The notes: a model not told the origin generated them from the sequence alone. 64,000 nt of DNA from Catalimonadaceae bacterium JC749 (GCA_021730635.1 JAJNNC010000019.1:1-64000), one strand, 5' to 3'; counted from the stretch's first letter, positions 6,931 through 15,505 are shown. Program-made: numbers and translations.

Positions 6931-7833
6931 ATGTGCAGTATGAACTATAGAATTCGAATAACCTTGTTGCTTGCAGTTTTTTTCATATTCGTACAATGTA
7001 AGCGGGTTAATAAACAGTATCCTGAGCGTAACAATAAACTTATTGAATTCATAAAATCTAGAGATGGTTTTATTGCATTATGGGATTTCGATGAGCAGGC
7101 AGGGGAAGCAAGAAAAGCGATAGGGTTAAAAGAATACCCTCTAAAAGAAGGTAACGGGAAAATACCAAGAACGGAACAAGGACCTGTTTCGGGTTATTCA
7201 ATTAAACTTAATGGAAATAATTATTTGACCTTACCCAATACACTAACTGATCGATTAAATATTCATGGGGCTGACCAAGAAATTTCTGTAGTTGCCTATG
7301 TGAAATGGGAAAGAGGACAAACAGGATTTATTGGTGGAATGTGGAATGAATATCAAGACGGAGGTAAGCGACAATATGGTTTGTTTGTTTCGTTACCTTA
7401 TTATAATGGAGCAAATCAGGTTTGTGGACATATCTCAATGAGTGGAAAACCCACCCCACCTTTCCCATATTCTATTGATTACTCCGCAAGCAAACAAATG
7501 GTACCCGATAATGAGTGGTGTTGTGTTGGTTTTACCTATGATGGTAGGTATATAAAATCGTATTTCAATGGTGTTTTTGAGGAACGAAAACCTGAACTGA
7601 TTAATAACACAACAGGTTTTGAGGGTTTTACAAATGGTTTGGTTCAATCTAAAAACCCGTATTATTTTCCCGATGGAATGGGGAATAATGGATCTGATTT
7701 TACGGTTGGTGCTGTTTTGCTGAAGAATGGCATGGGTAATTTTTTTAGAGGGAATATTGGAGGTTTGGCCATTTATAACAAAGTTTTGAATGAAGACGAA
7801 ATGAAAACGTTATATGAATTATCCGTTAAATGA
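6931..7833 (+). CDS. LamG/concanavalin-like lipoprotein
   Basis: A protein of 300 residues. A signal peptide (LLLAVFFIFVQC) gives a lipobox-like cysteine at about residue 23. The rest is a jelly-roll of the LamG_3/concanavalin A-like lectin type: FIALWDFDEQAG, YSIKLNGNNYLTLPN, WCCVGFTYDGRYIKSYFNG, and the closing strand GNIGGLAIYNKVLNEDEMK. Such domains bind carbohydrates or act as adhesion modules. No catalytic domain is attached. It is the sole gene of its module between repeat copies 5 and 6. The start may also be MNYRIR four codons later. Confidence 0.8.
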   Translation: MCSMNYRIRITLLLAVFFIFVQCKRVNKQYPERNNKLIEFIKSRDGFIALWDFDEQAGEARKAIGLKEYPLKEGNGKIPRTEQGPVSGYSIKLNGNNYLTLPNTLTDRLNIHGADQEISVVAYVKWERGQTGFIGGMWNEYQDGGKRQYGLFVSLPYYNGANQVCGHISMSGKPTPPFPYSIDYSASKQMVPDNEWCCVGFTYDGRYIKSYFNGVFEERKPELINNTTGFEGFTNGLVQSKNPYYFPDGMGNNGSDFTVGAVLLKNGMGNFFRGNIGGLAIYNKVLNEDEMKTLYELSVK

Positions 7834-7836
7834 ACT

Positions 7837-7969
7837 GGCTACAACAATATGTATAGTGCATGCGGGTTTCAGCAGTTTGCGAGCGTCTGTGGCTCGTAAA
7901 AAAATTGGTGTAACTTGATAGGTAATCGCTTTGTAATCCCACACGACACCATATACTGAACGTTAGCGA
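7837..7969. repeat. Cassette-type palindromic repeat, copy 6
   Basis: Left box GGCTACAAC (7837-7845). Arm GTATAGTGCATGCGGGTTT (7851-7869) faces a complementary arm of about 22 bp at 7935-7956. The right box is GTTAGCGA (7962-7969). Confidence 0.6.
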
Positions 7970-8017
7970 ACATGGTAATGGGCGACATCAACTGAAAAAA
8001 TCTAACAGACATACAGT

Positions 8018-8455
8018 ATGGCTACAAAAAACAAGACAGCAGAAACAGAAGTCAGCGTTATTGACTTTATCAACTCATTCGTTGACAAAGAACAAAAGAA
8101 ACAAGACAGCTTTCGGCTCATCGAACTCATGCGGAAATGGTCAGGTTTTGAACCTAAAATGTGGGGACCTACCATTATCGGCTTTGGAAGTTATCATTAT
8201 ACATATGCCAGTGGTCATGAAGGGAATGCACCACTCATTGGTTTCTCACCCCGAAAAGCTGAGCTCACCCTTTATGTGACTGATCCGGGTCATGACAATA
8301 AAAAACTTCTTGAAGCATTGGGAAAATACAAAATGGGTAAAGCCTGCATTTATGTTAAAAAGCTGGATGACCTTAACCTTGACACCTTGGAAAAACTTAG
8401 TAAAGCGACCATCAAATACATCACTGACAATCACGAATGTGCTAGCAGAGAGTAA
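8018..8455 (+). CDS. DUF1801 domain-containing protein
   Basis: A protein of 145 residues with the DUF1801 (YdhG-like) pattern: VSVIDFINSFVDKEQKKQDS, LIELMRKWSGFEPKMWGPTI, the YASGHEGNAPLIGFSPRK core strands and a C-terminal KYKMGKACIYVKKLDDLN. The domain is structurally known but has no defined biochemical role. ATG start preceded by a short leader after repeat copy 6; single-gene module. Confidence 0.88.
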   Translation: MATKNKTAETEVSVIDFINSFVDKEQKKQDSFRLIELMRKWSGFEPKMWGPTIIGFGSYHYTYASGHEGNAPLIGFSPRKAELTLYVTDPGHDNKKLLEALGKYKMGKACIYVKKLDDLNLDTLEKLSKATIKYITDNHECASRE

Positions 8456-8475
8456 GAATAAAAAAGAAAAATGAT

Positions 8476-8606
8476 CCGCTCACAAGGTATTCCCAAATGG
8501 GGGAAGAAGGGTTTCAATGACGTTTTCGTGCTTGTGCAAACTTTAGCCTCTCATCAGTTGTAGTGCTGAACCGCCCCGTCTTTGGCAATACCCCTTCCGT
8601 TAGCGG
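8476..8606. repeat. Cassette-type palindromic repeat, copy 7
   Basis: Left box CCGCTCAC (8476-8483) and right box GTTAGCGG (8599-8606). Arm GGTATTCCCAAATGGGGG (8486-8503) pairs with CCCCGTCTTTGGCAATACC (8574-8592). The arm sequence matches that of copy 4, so two arm types (ATGCG and TATTGCC) occur in the array. Confidence 0.7.
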
Positions 8607-8710
8607 TGCTGCTTGGCGGCAGCAAACAGATTAAAAAAGATGTAGCCACAGAAGAGCAAACTGCTGCCAACACGCGGCTTTTATGCGTCATTTGACTAAA
8701 CAATCAGGCG

Positions 8711-9289
8711 ATGATGAATCCATACATAAAGAGAATCAAAGACCTATCCCATCAGTTAGATCCTCAGATACTTACTGAATTGGAAGGTGGGTTTGTTGAT
8801 AAGAAATTCTCGAAAGGAGCCTGCTTGCTCAGACCCGGACAAATATGCACATCCCATCTGTTGGTCAAAGAAGGGGTTGCCAGAAAGTATTATACGCACA
8901 ACGATAAAGAAATAACTACTGAAATATACTTCCATGATGATGTAGCGGTCTCGCTTGATAGCTATATCATGCGAAAACCAGCAGATTTGTACATAGAAGC
9001 TTTGACTGAGCTGGAGGTAACCCTCATTGACTACAGCCAATTTCATAAGGTCAAAAAAAAGTATGCCGAGGTAATGATGCTGGACAAAATGTTCATAGAG
9101 TATTATGCAGTATGGTTTGAGCAAAGGCTCAAAGAATTTCAGACTATGGATGCCTCCCAACGATATTTGAATCTGCTCGAAAAAGAACCAAGAATTGTCC
9201 GGTTATTGCCCGTCACCATCATTGCCTCTTATCTGAATGTCTCTCTGGAAACGCTATCCAGGATCAGATCAAAAATCGCATCAGAGTGA
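8711..9289 (+). CDS. Crp/Fnr-family transcriptional regulator
   Basis: A protein of 192 residues. The cNMP-binding-like roll contains KFSKGACLLRPGQICTSHLL, GVARKYYTHNDKEITTEIYF and LYIEALTELEVTLIDYSQF. The C-terminal HTH reads LPVTIIASYLNVSLETLSRI. It is the second of five Crp-like genes in the island. It lies 64 bp before an MDR-type dehydrogenase gene, with a TTTGAC-N4-GTCAAA palindrome in the gap. Start is the first of two adjacent ATG codons (ATGATG). Confidence 0.87.
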   Translation: MMNPYIKRIKDLSHQLDPQILTELEGGFVDKKFSKGACLLRPGQICTSHLLVKEGVARKYYTHNDKEITTEIYFHDDVAVSLDSYIMRKPADLYIEALTELEVTLIDYSQFHKVKKKYAEVMMLDKMFIEYYAVWFEQRLKEFQTMDASQRYLNLLEKEPRIVRLLPVTIIASYLNVSLETLSRIRSKIASE

Positions 9290-9292
9290 TTA

Positions 9293-9308
9293 TTTGACTT
9301 GTGTCAAA
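9293..9308. promoter_or_regulatory. Palindromic operator before the MDR dehydrogenase gene
   Basis: TTTGAC-TTGT-GTCAAA is a perfect 6-4-6 inverted repeat just after the Crp/Fnr stop codon. A half-site TTTGAC also lies at 8691-8696, upstream of the regulator. Binding by the adjacent regulator is inferred. Confidence 0.5.
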
Positions 9309-9353
9309 TTTCTGCTTTATGAAATGCTCTAACTTAGTGTAAAAACTAAGTCA

Positions 9354-10346
9354 ATGGCTACCCAAATGAAAGCAGTTGTTTTCAAGCGATACGGGAAACC
9401 CGAAGTATTGCAACTAGCAGAAACTAAAAAACCAATACCTAAAAGTAATGAGGTGCTGGTAAGAATTCATGCCACTTCAGTAACTGCCGAAGACCCAAAG
9501 ATGAGAGGGTTTAATCATCCACCCCTTCTCAAACTTCCTATAGGGTTGCTATTCGGTTTCAGAAAACCAAAAAATCCTGTATTGGGCATCGAATTCTCTG
9601 GGATAATCGAAACAGTTGGATCGGCAGTGAAAAATTATAGCGTAGGCGATCAAGTATTTGGATACACAGGACTGAGTTTTGGTGCCTATGCTGAGTATAA
9701 ATGTATGCCCAAGAACGGCCTCATCCATGTTAAACCAGAAAACCAGTCCTTTGAAGAATCAGCCTGCATGGTCAACGGCTCACTTTCTGCCTTGGTTTAC
9801 CTGAAGAAAAAAGGTAAAATCAAAAAAAGAGATAACGTGTTGATATACGGTGCATCCGGTTCGGTAGGCACGGCAGCAATTCAACTGGCAAAATATTTTG
9901 AGACGCATGTTACGGGAGTTTGCAGTACCAAAAACTTAGCACTTGTGAAGTCAATCGGGGCAGACTTTGTGATTGACTATAGCAGGCAGGATTTTACCCA
10001 AAACGATAAAAAGTACGATCTGATCTTTGACACAGTTGGTAAAACCTCCATGAGAGAATGTATGAATTTGCTGAAACCAAAAGGGAGATACTTGCGAACC
10101 GAATTTGGATTTTCCCATATCCTTGCCAGTATTTTTACCTCTTTATTCAACAGCAAAAAAGTAATCGTGGCTTCATCCAATTTCTATTGGAAAAAAGAAG
10201 ATCTGGCTTTCTTAAAAAAGATTGTGGAAACAGGCCGTTTCAAACCTGTTATTGATACTATCTTTCCACTGGAAAACATTGTTGATGCACATCAATATGT
10301 GGAACTCGGACACAAGGTTGGAAATGTGGCTATTTCAGTCAGATAG
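9354..10346 (+). CDS. NAD(P)-dependent alcohol dehydrogenase / quinone oxidoreductase (MDR)
   Basis: A protein of 330 residues of the medium-chain dehydrogenase family: N-terminal GroES-like domain (MKAVVFKRYGKPEVLQLAE, NEVLVRIHATSVTAEDPKMR, VLGIEFSGIIETVG) and a Rossmann domain (NVLIYGASGSVGTAAIQLAK, DYSRQDF, VGNVAISV). No structural zinc cysteine cluster is seen, so it is probably a zinc-free quinone reductase-type enzyme using NADPH. It follows a Crp/Fnr gene and a palindromic operator, suggesting induction by an electrophile or quinone signal. ATG at 9354; complete. Confidence 0.9.
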   Translation: MATQMKAVVFKRYGKPEVLQLAETKKPIPKSNEVLVRIHATSVTAEDPKMRGFNHPPLLKLPIGLLFGFRKPKNPVLGIEFSGIIETVGSAVKNYSVGDQVFGYTGLSFGAYAEYKCMPKNGLIHVKPENQSFEESACMVNGSLSALVYLKKKGKIKKRDNVLIYGASGSVGTAAIQLAKYFETHVTGVCSTKNLALVKSIGADFVIDYSRQDFTQNDKKYDLIFDTVGKTSMRECMNLLKPKGRYLRTEFGFSHILASIFTSLFNSKKVIVASSNFYWKKEDLAFLKKIVETGRFKPVIDTIFPLENIVDAHQYVELGHKVGNVAISVR

Positions 10347-10371
10347 TGTAGTTTGGAAGAAAAAAACGTAC

Positions 10372-10502
10372 GTACAACATTGTAGAAGCTTGAGGCAGGC
10401 TGACCTGTAAAAAGGAATCTGCTTGCTTCCAATAAGCTTAGCGGTATACAGGCTGTACATCGCTCAGAAACCTGCACTACGCTTGTACTTACCCGTTGTG
10501 GG
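10372..10502. repeat. Cassette-type palindromic repeat, copy 8
   Basis: Left box GTACAAC (10372-10378). The arm around AGAAGCTTGAGGCAGG pairs with CCTGCACTACGCTTGTAC (10471-10488), and the right box is GTTGTGGG (10495-10502). The right arm is nearly that of copy 3. Confidence 0.55.
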
Positions 10503-10544
10503 CAAAACCAAAGGACTATCCAAACATGAAAATGCTAAGCACCT

Positions 10545-10982
10545 ATTAATACGGATAAAATCGTACACCCATTATTAGACGAGGAAATAACTTTCCTCAA
10601 AACTTCCAAACAAACCCAGGGAGAGGTCACTCAGCTCGATGTATTGCTTGGACCCAAAGGAGGTAATCCATTACACTACCACAAACAATTTTCCGAATCA
10701 TTTAAAGTTTTGGAGGGTGCGTTGAGCCTACAGCTGGGAAAAGAAAAAATAGTGCTGAAACAGTCAGAAACCGCTACAGTGCCTAAAAAAATGCATCATC
10801 GCTTTTATAATCAGTCGGGTAAACCTGTTCGATTTATATGCGAGCTACGACCTGCAAGCGAAAGTTTTGAGAATGCGTTGCGTATTGTATGCGGGCTACA
10901 CCGTGATGGAAAAACAGGAAAAGACGGATTTCCCAAAAGCTTTATGCAAGCTGCCATCACGATGAATATGACCGAAAGCTAA
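10545..10982 (+). CDS. Cupin-domain protein, start uncertain
   Basis: The open frame encodes about 145 residues, with family-like sequence from the first residues (DKIVHPLLDEEITFLKT) through the cupin core LLGPKGGNPLHYHKQF, the paired GALSLQLGKEK strand, and TVPKKMHHRFYNQSGKPVRF. The two His and the following motifs suit a metal-binding small-molecule cupin. There is no ATG in frame before the conserved region: the ATG at 10526 is in another frame and hits a stop after seven codons. So either a rare start (ATT at 10545) is used or a one-base indel near 10540 broke the N-terminus. It sits alone after repeat copy 8. Confidence 0.65.
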   Translation: MNTDKIVHPLLDEEITFLKTSKQTQGEVTQLDVLLGPKGGNPLHYHKQFSESFKVLEGALSLQLGKEKIVLKQSETATVPKKMHHRFYNQSGKPVRFICELRPASESFENALRIVCGLHRDGKTGKDGFPKSFMQAAITMNMTES

Positions 10983-11409
10983 ATGATTGGCATATTTTCT
11001 CTGCTTGAAAAAATTTATTTTCCTAATAGGAAAAACAGGAAAGGCCAAAAGAATACAACAGGAGTTGCCAGGTAAATATGGCAAGTAACACTGTAGTATT
11101 TGTGCAGCAGTAATTCCTGTCGGCTGCTGTTCCGGCTGACCTTATGCCATTGAACAATAGGTGTTATCTGCCTCCTTGGTTTTTTCAATGCAGGCTTTGT
11201 ACCGGGCTGACAATTCGCTTGTGCCATGCCTTCACAAAAGCTTCGTCCCTTGTTGGTGGAAATGTGGATAAAACAACAATCCAGCATACCCGACTTGCTA
11301 TATTGCCAAACCTTATTGGCCATTGTTGAAATGGAAAACCCAACCTATTCGTATCTGACTTGAAAGGGGTTGCCATTTTGACAACATTAAAAGAGAAAAA
11401 ATTTAATGA
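10983..11409. other. Intergenic region, no supported gene
   Basis: These 427 bp contain only short overlapping frames without family features. A half palindrome GTTG-N9-CAAC lies just before the next Crp/Fnr gene. Nothing else was recognised. Confidence 0.5.
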
Positions 11410-11972
11410 ATGGAAAGATTGCGAAAACATATTGAAGAAATCACCACCATCAGCGATGATGAGTTTGAGTATATAAAAACATTTTTTGCCTTAAAACGGG
11501 TTCGTAAAAATCAATACCTGATTCATGAGGGTGATGAAGTGAAATATGAATACCTGGTCTTATCAGGAATTTATAAAGTGTTCTATGTTGACGAACAGGG
11601 AAAGGAGTGTATCGTTCAGTTTGCCCAGAAAAACTGGTGGATGTCTGACTATGGTGCATTTTTTAAGCAAAAGCAGGCCACTATGTTTATTGATTGTATG
11701 GCAGAGGGTGAAGTTCTATTTTCCACCCTTGATGCCAGAGAAAAGCTATCGGCAGAACTTCATAAAATGGAACATTTTTTAGAGTTAAACTCACCAATGG
11801 CTATGTGGCCTTACAGCAAAGATTAAAGTTGCTGCATTCCAGTACGCCGGGGCAACGATATGAAGAGTTTTCAAAACTGTATCCTGATTTGTTACAACGG
11901 ATACCGAAAAAATACATCGCAGAATATTTGGGAGTCAGCCGTGAAACATTAAGCAGGCTATATTCCAAATAA
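11410..11972 (+). pseudogene. Crp/Fnr-family regulator with a frameshift in a T tract
   Basis: Frame 1 gives 138 residues with the Crp-like roll (RVRKNQYLIHEGDEVKYEYL, GIYKVFYVDEQGKECIVQF) and then ends in unrelated sequence. The missing C-terminus continues in another frame as LTNGYVALQQRLKLLHS, RYEEFSKLYPDLLQRIPKKY and IAEYLGVSRETLSRLYSK, stopping at 11972. The frames join cleanly if one T is added to the six-T run at 11775-11780. This is either a real inactivating or phase-variable indel or a sequencing error. It is the third Crp-like gene of the island, followed by a frameshifted ABM gene. Confidence 0.8.
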
Positions 11973-11998
11973 CCATTAGAAAAAGTGCTCCAGCCTTA

Positions 11999-12046
11999 AG
12001 GGTAGGCGAAAAGATCGTGGCTATTTTAGAAGAGAAAGCATAATGT
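11999..12046 (+). pseudogene. Possible 3' remnant of a gene
   Basis: One frame reads RVGEKIVAILEEKA followed by a stop, a protein-like C-terminus without a gene body. It may be a leftover of a rearranged module. Weak evidence. Confidence 0.25.
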
Positions 12047-12053
12047 GCCTGTG

Positions 12054-12087
12054 ACATTGCTCCTTTCATTTTCAGAAGGAGCAATGT
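12054..12087. promoter_or_regulatory. Perfect 12-bp hairpin between Crp/Fnr and ABM genes
   Basis: ACATTGCTCCTT and AAGGAGCAATGT pair perfectly around a 10-base loop. There is no T run after it, so an operator or RNA element is as likely as a terminator. Confidence 0.5.
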
Positions 12088-12131
12088 ATCCGTTTAGATA
12101 AACCTATTCATTGATATAAAAAAAATACAAA

Positions 12132-12436
12132 ATGAGTCAGAAACCTGTCTATACATTTGCTAAATGGAAAGTGAAAGATGGTAAATTAGAGACCGTTCTG
12201 AAACTGCTTGCCGTAGTGGCCGGGAAAAGTAGCAAAGAAGAAGGGAATTTGTTCTATAAAGTCCATCAAAGTACTCGGATGCGCATACGCTGATATTGTT
12301 TGAGGGCTATAGGGATGCATCGGCGGTGGAAGCGCACCTTAATTCAGAACACTTTCAACATTTGGTTATTGACAGCATTTTGCCAAACCTTGAAAGCAGA
12401 GAAGTTATTGTAACATCAGCCCTTTATCTGGATTAG
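12132..12436 (+). pseudogene. Antibiotic biosynthesis monooxygenase (ABM) family protein, frameshifted
   Basis: From the ATG at 12132 the frame reads MSQKPVYTFAKWKVKDGKLE and EEGNLFYKVHQST, then stops at 12291. The rest of the family continues in a second frame: SDAHTLILFEGYRDASAVEA, HLNSEHFQHLVIDSILPNL, ending at 12436. One base appears to be missing near 12273-12277. Together the halves give a typical ABM-fold protein of about 100 residues (putative quinol monooxygenase type). It follows another frameshifted gene, so either the module has decayed or the local sequence has errors. Confidence 0.78.
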
Positions 12437-12456
12437 TCAATAAAAAAACACAAGCT

Positions 12457-13476
12457 ATGATCGTCAAAAAAAATCTTTCCCTCAAGACCATTTATGAGTT
12501 TACCGGGCATCATTTATACTGGCTTACTGCCTGGATGTTATTGGTCACTACCCTGTATTATTTTACCCACTGGAAATTGATGACCCTTCCCTGGCTGCCA
12601 CTTTCGTTGATAGGCATCGCTGTAGCTTTTTATGTAGGCTTTAAAAACAGTCAATCTTATAGCAGACTTTGGGAAGCCAGAATCATATGGGGGGCTATTG
12701 TGAATAACAGTAGAAAGTTGGCCACCATGAGCAAGAACTTCCAGTCAGATAATCCTACTGCTGATGTTAGCGAGGAAATCAGAAAACAGATCATTTTTCG
12801 CCACATCGCCTGGCTCTATCAGCTCCGGGAACAATTGTTGGAGCCTACCCCATGGGAACACGTTAGTTTGGGTGGGTTGGTGGGCTATTTTAACCGAAAA
12901 AGACGGGAAAGATATTTTAGCCTTTATAAAAAAGAACTGGATGAAATCAGGGAAAGAGTGTATCTGTCGGAGGAAGAAAAAACCAGTCTACAACATTTCA
13001 ATAATAAAGCCACCCAACTGCTGGACAGACAAACCAAAGCGGTTCAGCAACTCTATCAAAGCGGGGCGATCAATTTGATCCAACAAGAAAAGATACAGGA
13101 TACCCTTAATAATTTTTATGATGAGCAGGGTAAAGCCGAACGAATCAAGCGATTTCCTTTTCCCAGAAAATATGCAAGTTTTAGTTTTGTTTTTGTCTGT
13201 ATCTTTATTTTTCTGCTGCCTTTTGGTATACTGGGTGAATTCGTCAAACTAGGAGATGAGTTTTTATGGTTGAGCATACCGGTAGGTGTCATCGTTGGCT
13301 GGATCTATGTAGCCATGGAAATCATCGGCGACTATTCCGAAAATCCATTCCAGGGTTTACACAATGACATTCCTATGTTGTCCATCAGCAGGACCATAGA
13401 AATAGACATGCTACAAATGATGGGAGAAAAAGATCTCCCGAAACCGATTCAGTCCAAGGGAGATATTTTGTTGTAG
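12457..13476 (+). CDS. Bestrophin-family membrane protein
   Basis: A protein of 339 residues with the bacterial bestrophin pattern: two N-terminal membrane helices (about 20-60), the signature FYVGFKNSQSYSRLWEARII followed by WGAIVNNSR, a long cytoplasmic helical region, and two further membrane helices around 240-285 (FSFVFVCIFIFLLPFGILG, LSIPVGVIVGWIYVAMEIIG). The final NPFQGLHNDIPMLSISRTIE is also conserved. Bestrophins form pentameric anion or cation channels. ATG start, 20 bp after the broken ABM gene. Confidence 0.9.
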   Translation: MIVKKNLSLKTIYEFTGHHLYWLTAWMLLVTTLYYFTHWKLMTLPWLPLSLIGIAVAFYVGFKNSQSYSRLWEARIIWGAIVNNSRKLATMSKNFQSDNPTADVSEEIRKQIIFRHIAWLYQLREQLLEPTPWEHVSLGGLVGYFNRKRRERYFSLYKKELDEIRERVYLSEEEKTSLQHFNNKATQLLDRQTKAVQQLYQSGAINLIQQEKIQDTLNNFYDEQGKAERIKRFPFPRKYASFSFVFVCIFIFLLPFGILGEFVKLGDEFLWLSIPVGVIVGWIYVAMEIIGDYSENPFQGLHNDIPMLSISRTIEIDMLQMMGEKDLPKPIQSKGDILL

Positions 13477-13723
13477 CATTTGGCTGCCAATGCGTAAATA
13501 CCAGAAGATAGTATCTGCGATAGCTCGCAAATCGTATTAGCGTCGTTCGGCGATCCAATTTCTTTGCACAGGTAAATATTATTTTATAATTTCCCATTGC
13601 GGGTGGCAGCTGCGCTGTCAGTTAACCTTGTATATTGGGTTTGCATAAACTTTTTTGTTTTGTCCCCAGTGGAGCGGTCAACTTTAGGTTTACGCTCTGA
13701 CCCGCTCTTTTCAAAATGTATAC

Positions 13724-14620
13724 ATGCTCTTAATTATCGGACTGACAATTAGCAGTTGTAAACAGAATACTACCGAAATGAAAGAGAAAGTAATTAAAAC
13801 AAATGACATTAAACTTTATACAGAAAGTTTTGGAAGTGAAAATAATCCTGCCATTTTATTAGTTGCAGGAGCTACAGTTTCAATGCTATATTGGGACGCT
13901 GAGTTCTGCCAACAACTAGCAGAAAAAGGATTTTTTGTTATACGATACGACCATAGGGATGTTGGTAAATCAATGTTCTACGAGCCAGGCACAACACCAT
14001 ATAACATTGTTGACTTGACCAGTGATGCTATTTCAATTTTAGACGATTATAATATTGACAAAGCGCATTTTGTTGGCATGTCATTGGGTGGATTAATATC
14101 TCAAATTGCTTCAATCAAGTATTCAGACAGAGTTCAGACATTGACACTCTTAGCTACAGGCCCTTGGGGTGATTCTGACCCAACCATTCCAGAAATGGAC
14201 ACTCGTATTTTAGAATTACACGAAAAGGCTGGAACCATTGATTGGACCAATGAAGATAGTGTAGTAGGATATATGGTTGAATTCTTTGCGTTAATGTCGG
14301 GCAGAAAAGAATTTGACAAACAAAGAACTGAAAAATATGTCAGAGCGGAATTTAATCGAGCCAATAATTATATTAGTATGTTCAATCACGCTGCTATACA
14401 AGGTGGAGAAGAATATTGGAATAGATTAAATGAAATCAATCAACCAACTTTAATAATACACGGGACTGATGATAAAATATGGCATTATAAAAATGCGGAC
14501 GTTTTATTAGAAAAAATAAGTGGCTCAAAACTAATTACGCTTGAAGGTACAGGTCACGAATTGCATTTTGAAGATTGGAAAACCATAATTGATGGAATAG
14601 AAAATCATATAAATGACTGA
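13724..14620 (+). CDS. Alpha/beta hydrolase, lipoprotein
   Basis: A protein of 298 residues. A very short signal ending in LTISSC (Cys at about 12) suggests a lipoprotein. The body is an alpha/beta hydrolase: oxyanion-loop strand PAILLVAGATVSMLYWD, RYDHRDVGKS, nucleophile elbow VGMSLGGLIS (Ser), acid region IIHGTDDKIWHYKNAD (Asp) and LEGTGHELHFEDW (His). The triad is therefore complete. The substrate is unknown. It is followed directly by repeat copy 9. An upstream ATG at 13716 is out of frame. Confidence 0.86.
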   Translation: MLLIIGLTISSCKQNTTEMKEKVIKTNDIKLYTESFGSENNPAILLVAGATVSMLYWDAEFCQQLAEKGFFVIRYDHRDVGKSMFYEPGTTPYNIVDLTSDAISILDDYNIDKAHFVGMSLGGLISQIASIKYSDRVQTLTLLATGPWGDSDPTIPEMDTRILELHEKAGTIDWTNEDSVVGYMVEFFALMSGRKEFDKQRTEKYVRAEFNRANNYISMFNHAAIQGGEEYWNRLNEINQPTLIIHGTDDKIWHYKNADVLLEKISGSKLITLEGTGHELHFEDWKTIIDGIENHIND

Positions 14621-14637
14621 CAAACAAAAACAACGAC

Positions 14638-14772
14638 CCGCTAAAAGCACCTACCACAAAAGTGGCGGTTTAGTGGTTAAATCGAGCTTAGTGCTTCTAT
14701 CAAAGTTTATGCTTATTTAATAGTGAAGTGCTTCGAAATCGCCACCTTCGGGTAGCTGCAAAACGTTAGCCA
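14638..14772. repeat. Cassette-type palindromic repeat, copy 9
   Basis: Left box CCGCTAAA (14638-14645) and right box GTTAGCCA (14765-14772). The arm from CTACCACAAAAGTGGCGG (14651) pairs with AAATCGCCACCTTCGGGTAG (14736-14755). The total of 135 bp is almost the same as copy 1. Confidence 0.68.
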
Positions 14773-14800
14773 GAATCGTAAAAAAATAACACGAAAGGCG

Positions 14801-15424
14801 ATGACAAATTTTAAAAACATCTTAAACAGTATTAATCAATATGTTCGCTTGACAAAAGATGAAGCAGACTTTTTTACATCTCATTTGATACTGAGACGAT
14901 TTAAAAAAAGACAATTTTTGGTACAAGCAGACGAGCCTTGCCGAAACGATTATTTTATTGTAAGCGGATTGGTTAAAGAATATTTTACCGATATAAGTGG
15001 CAAAGATTTTATTTTCCGTTTTGTTCAGGAAAATGACTGGTCAGCAGATTATGGAAGTTATATGACAGGCAATAATGCAACCTTAAATATTCAGGCTCTA
15101 GAGGAGGTGGAGGCATTCTGTATAAATTATACAGACACCGAGCATATTATGCAGACATACGCAATATTTGAAAAATGCTTTAGAATTTATTTCCAAAAAG
15201 CGTACACAGCTTTGCAAAGTCGTTTATTTGACAGTTTGAGTAAAAGCGTTGAGCAGCGTTATGAAGAGTTTATGCAAAATCATTTTGACCTTTCGCAACG
15301 CATACCTCAACACCAAATAGCAGCCTATCTTGGGGTTAGTCCTGAATTTTTGAGCAAAATCCGCCAATGCAGTTTAAATCCTAGCAGTAGAAACGGACAA
15401 ATCAGTTCCAAATCATTGAAGTAG
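14801..15424 (+). CDS. Crp/Fnr-family transcriptional regulator
   Basis: A protein of 207 residues: cNMP-like roll with FKKRQFLVQADEPCRNDYFI, GLVKEYFTDISGKDFIFRFV and LNIQALEEVEAFCINYTD, then the HTH RIPQHQIAAYLGVSPEFLSK. The last 20 residues after IRQ (CSLNPSSRNGQISSKSLK) are longer than and unlike the usual short tail, which could reflect a late frameshift. It is the fourth Crp-like gene of the island. An SMR exporter gene follows, but separated by a right-box end at 15457. Confidence 0.85.
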   Translation: MTNFKNILNSINQYVRLTKDEADFFTSHLILRRFKKRQFLVQADEPCRNDYFIVSGLVKEYFTDISGKDFIFRFVQENDWSADYGSYMTGNNATLNIQALEEVEAFCINYTDTEHIMQTYAIFEKCFRIYFQKAYTALQSRLFDSLSKSVEQRYEEFMQNHFDLSQRIPQHQIAAYLGVSPEFLSKIRQCSLNPSSRNGQISSKSLK

Positions 15425-15456
15425 TTTAAGCATTTTTCTTGTACTTGTTCATCGTT

Positions 15457-15464
15457 GTTGGCGG
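15457..15464. repeat. Right box of a cassette-type repeat without a full palindrome
   Basis: GTTGGCGG is identical to the right box of copy 1 and lies 42 bp before the SMR gene. No convincing left arm precedes it; the rest may have been lost. Confidence 0.4.
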
Positions 15465-15475
15465 TTAGGGAAATG

Positions 15476-15483
15476 TAACTTTG
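15476..15483 (+). promoter_or_regulatory. -7 promoter element of the SMR gene
   Basis: TAACTTTG fits TAnnTTTG, 22 bp before the ATG. A 7-bp inverted repeat (ATAACTA at 15485-15491 and TAGTTAT at 15501-15507) overlaps the start codon and may be an operator. Confidence 0.5.
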
Positions 15484-15505
15484 CATAACTAAAATTAAAG
15501 TAGTT

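Noticed and set aside
11144..11329. Small plus-strand ORF before the frameshifted Crp/Fnr gene
   Set aside because: No family features and it overlaps several minus-strand frames of similar quality; likely noncoding.
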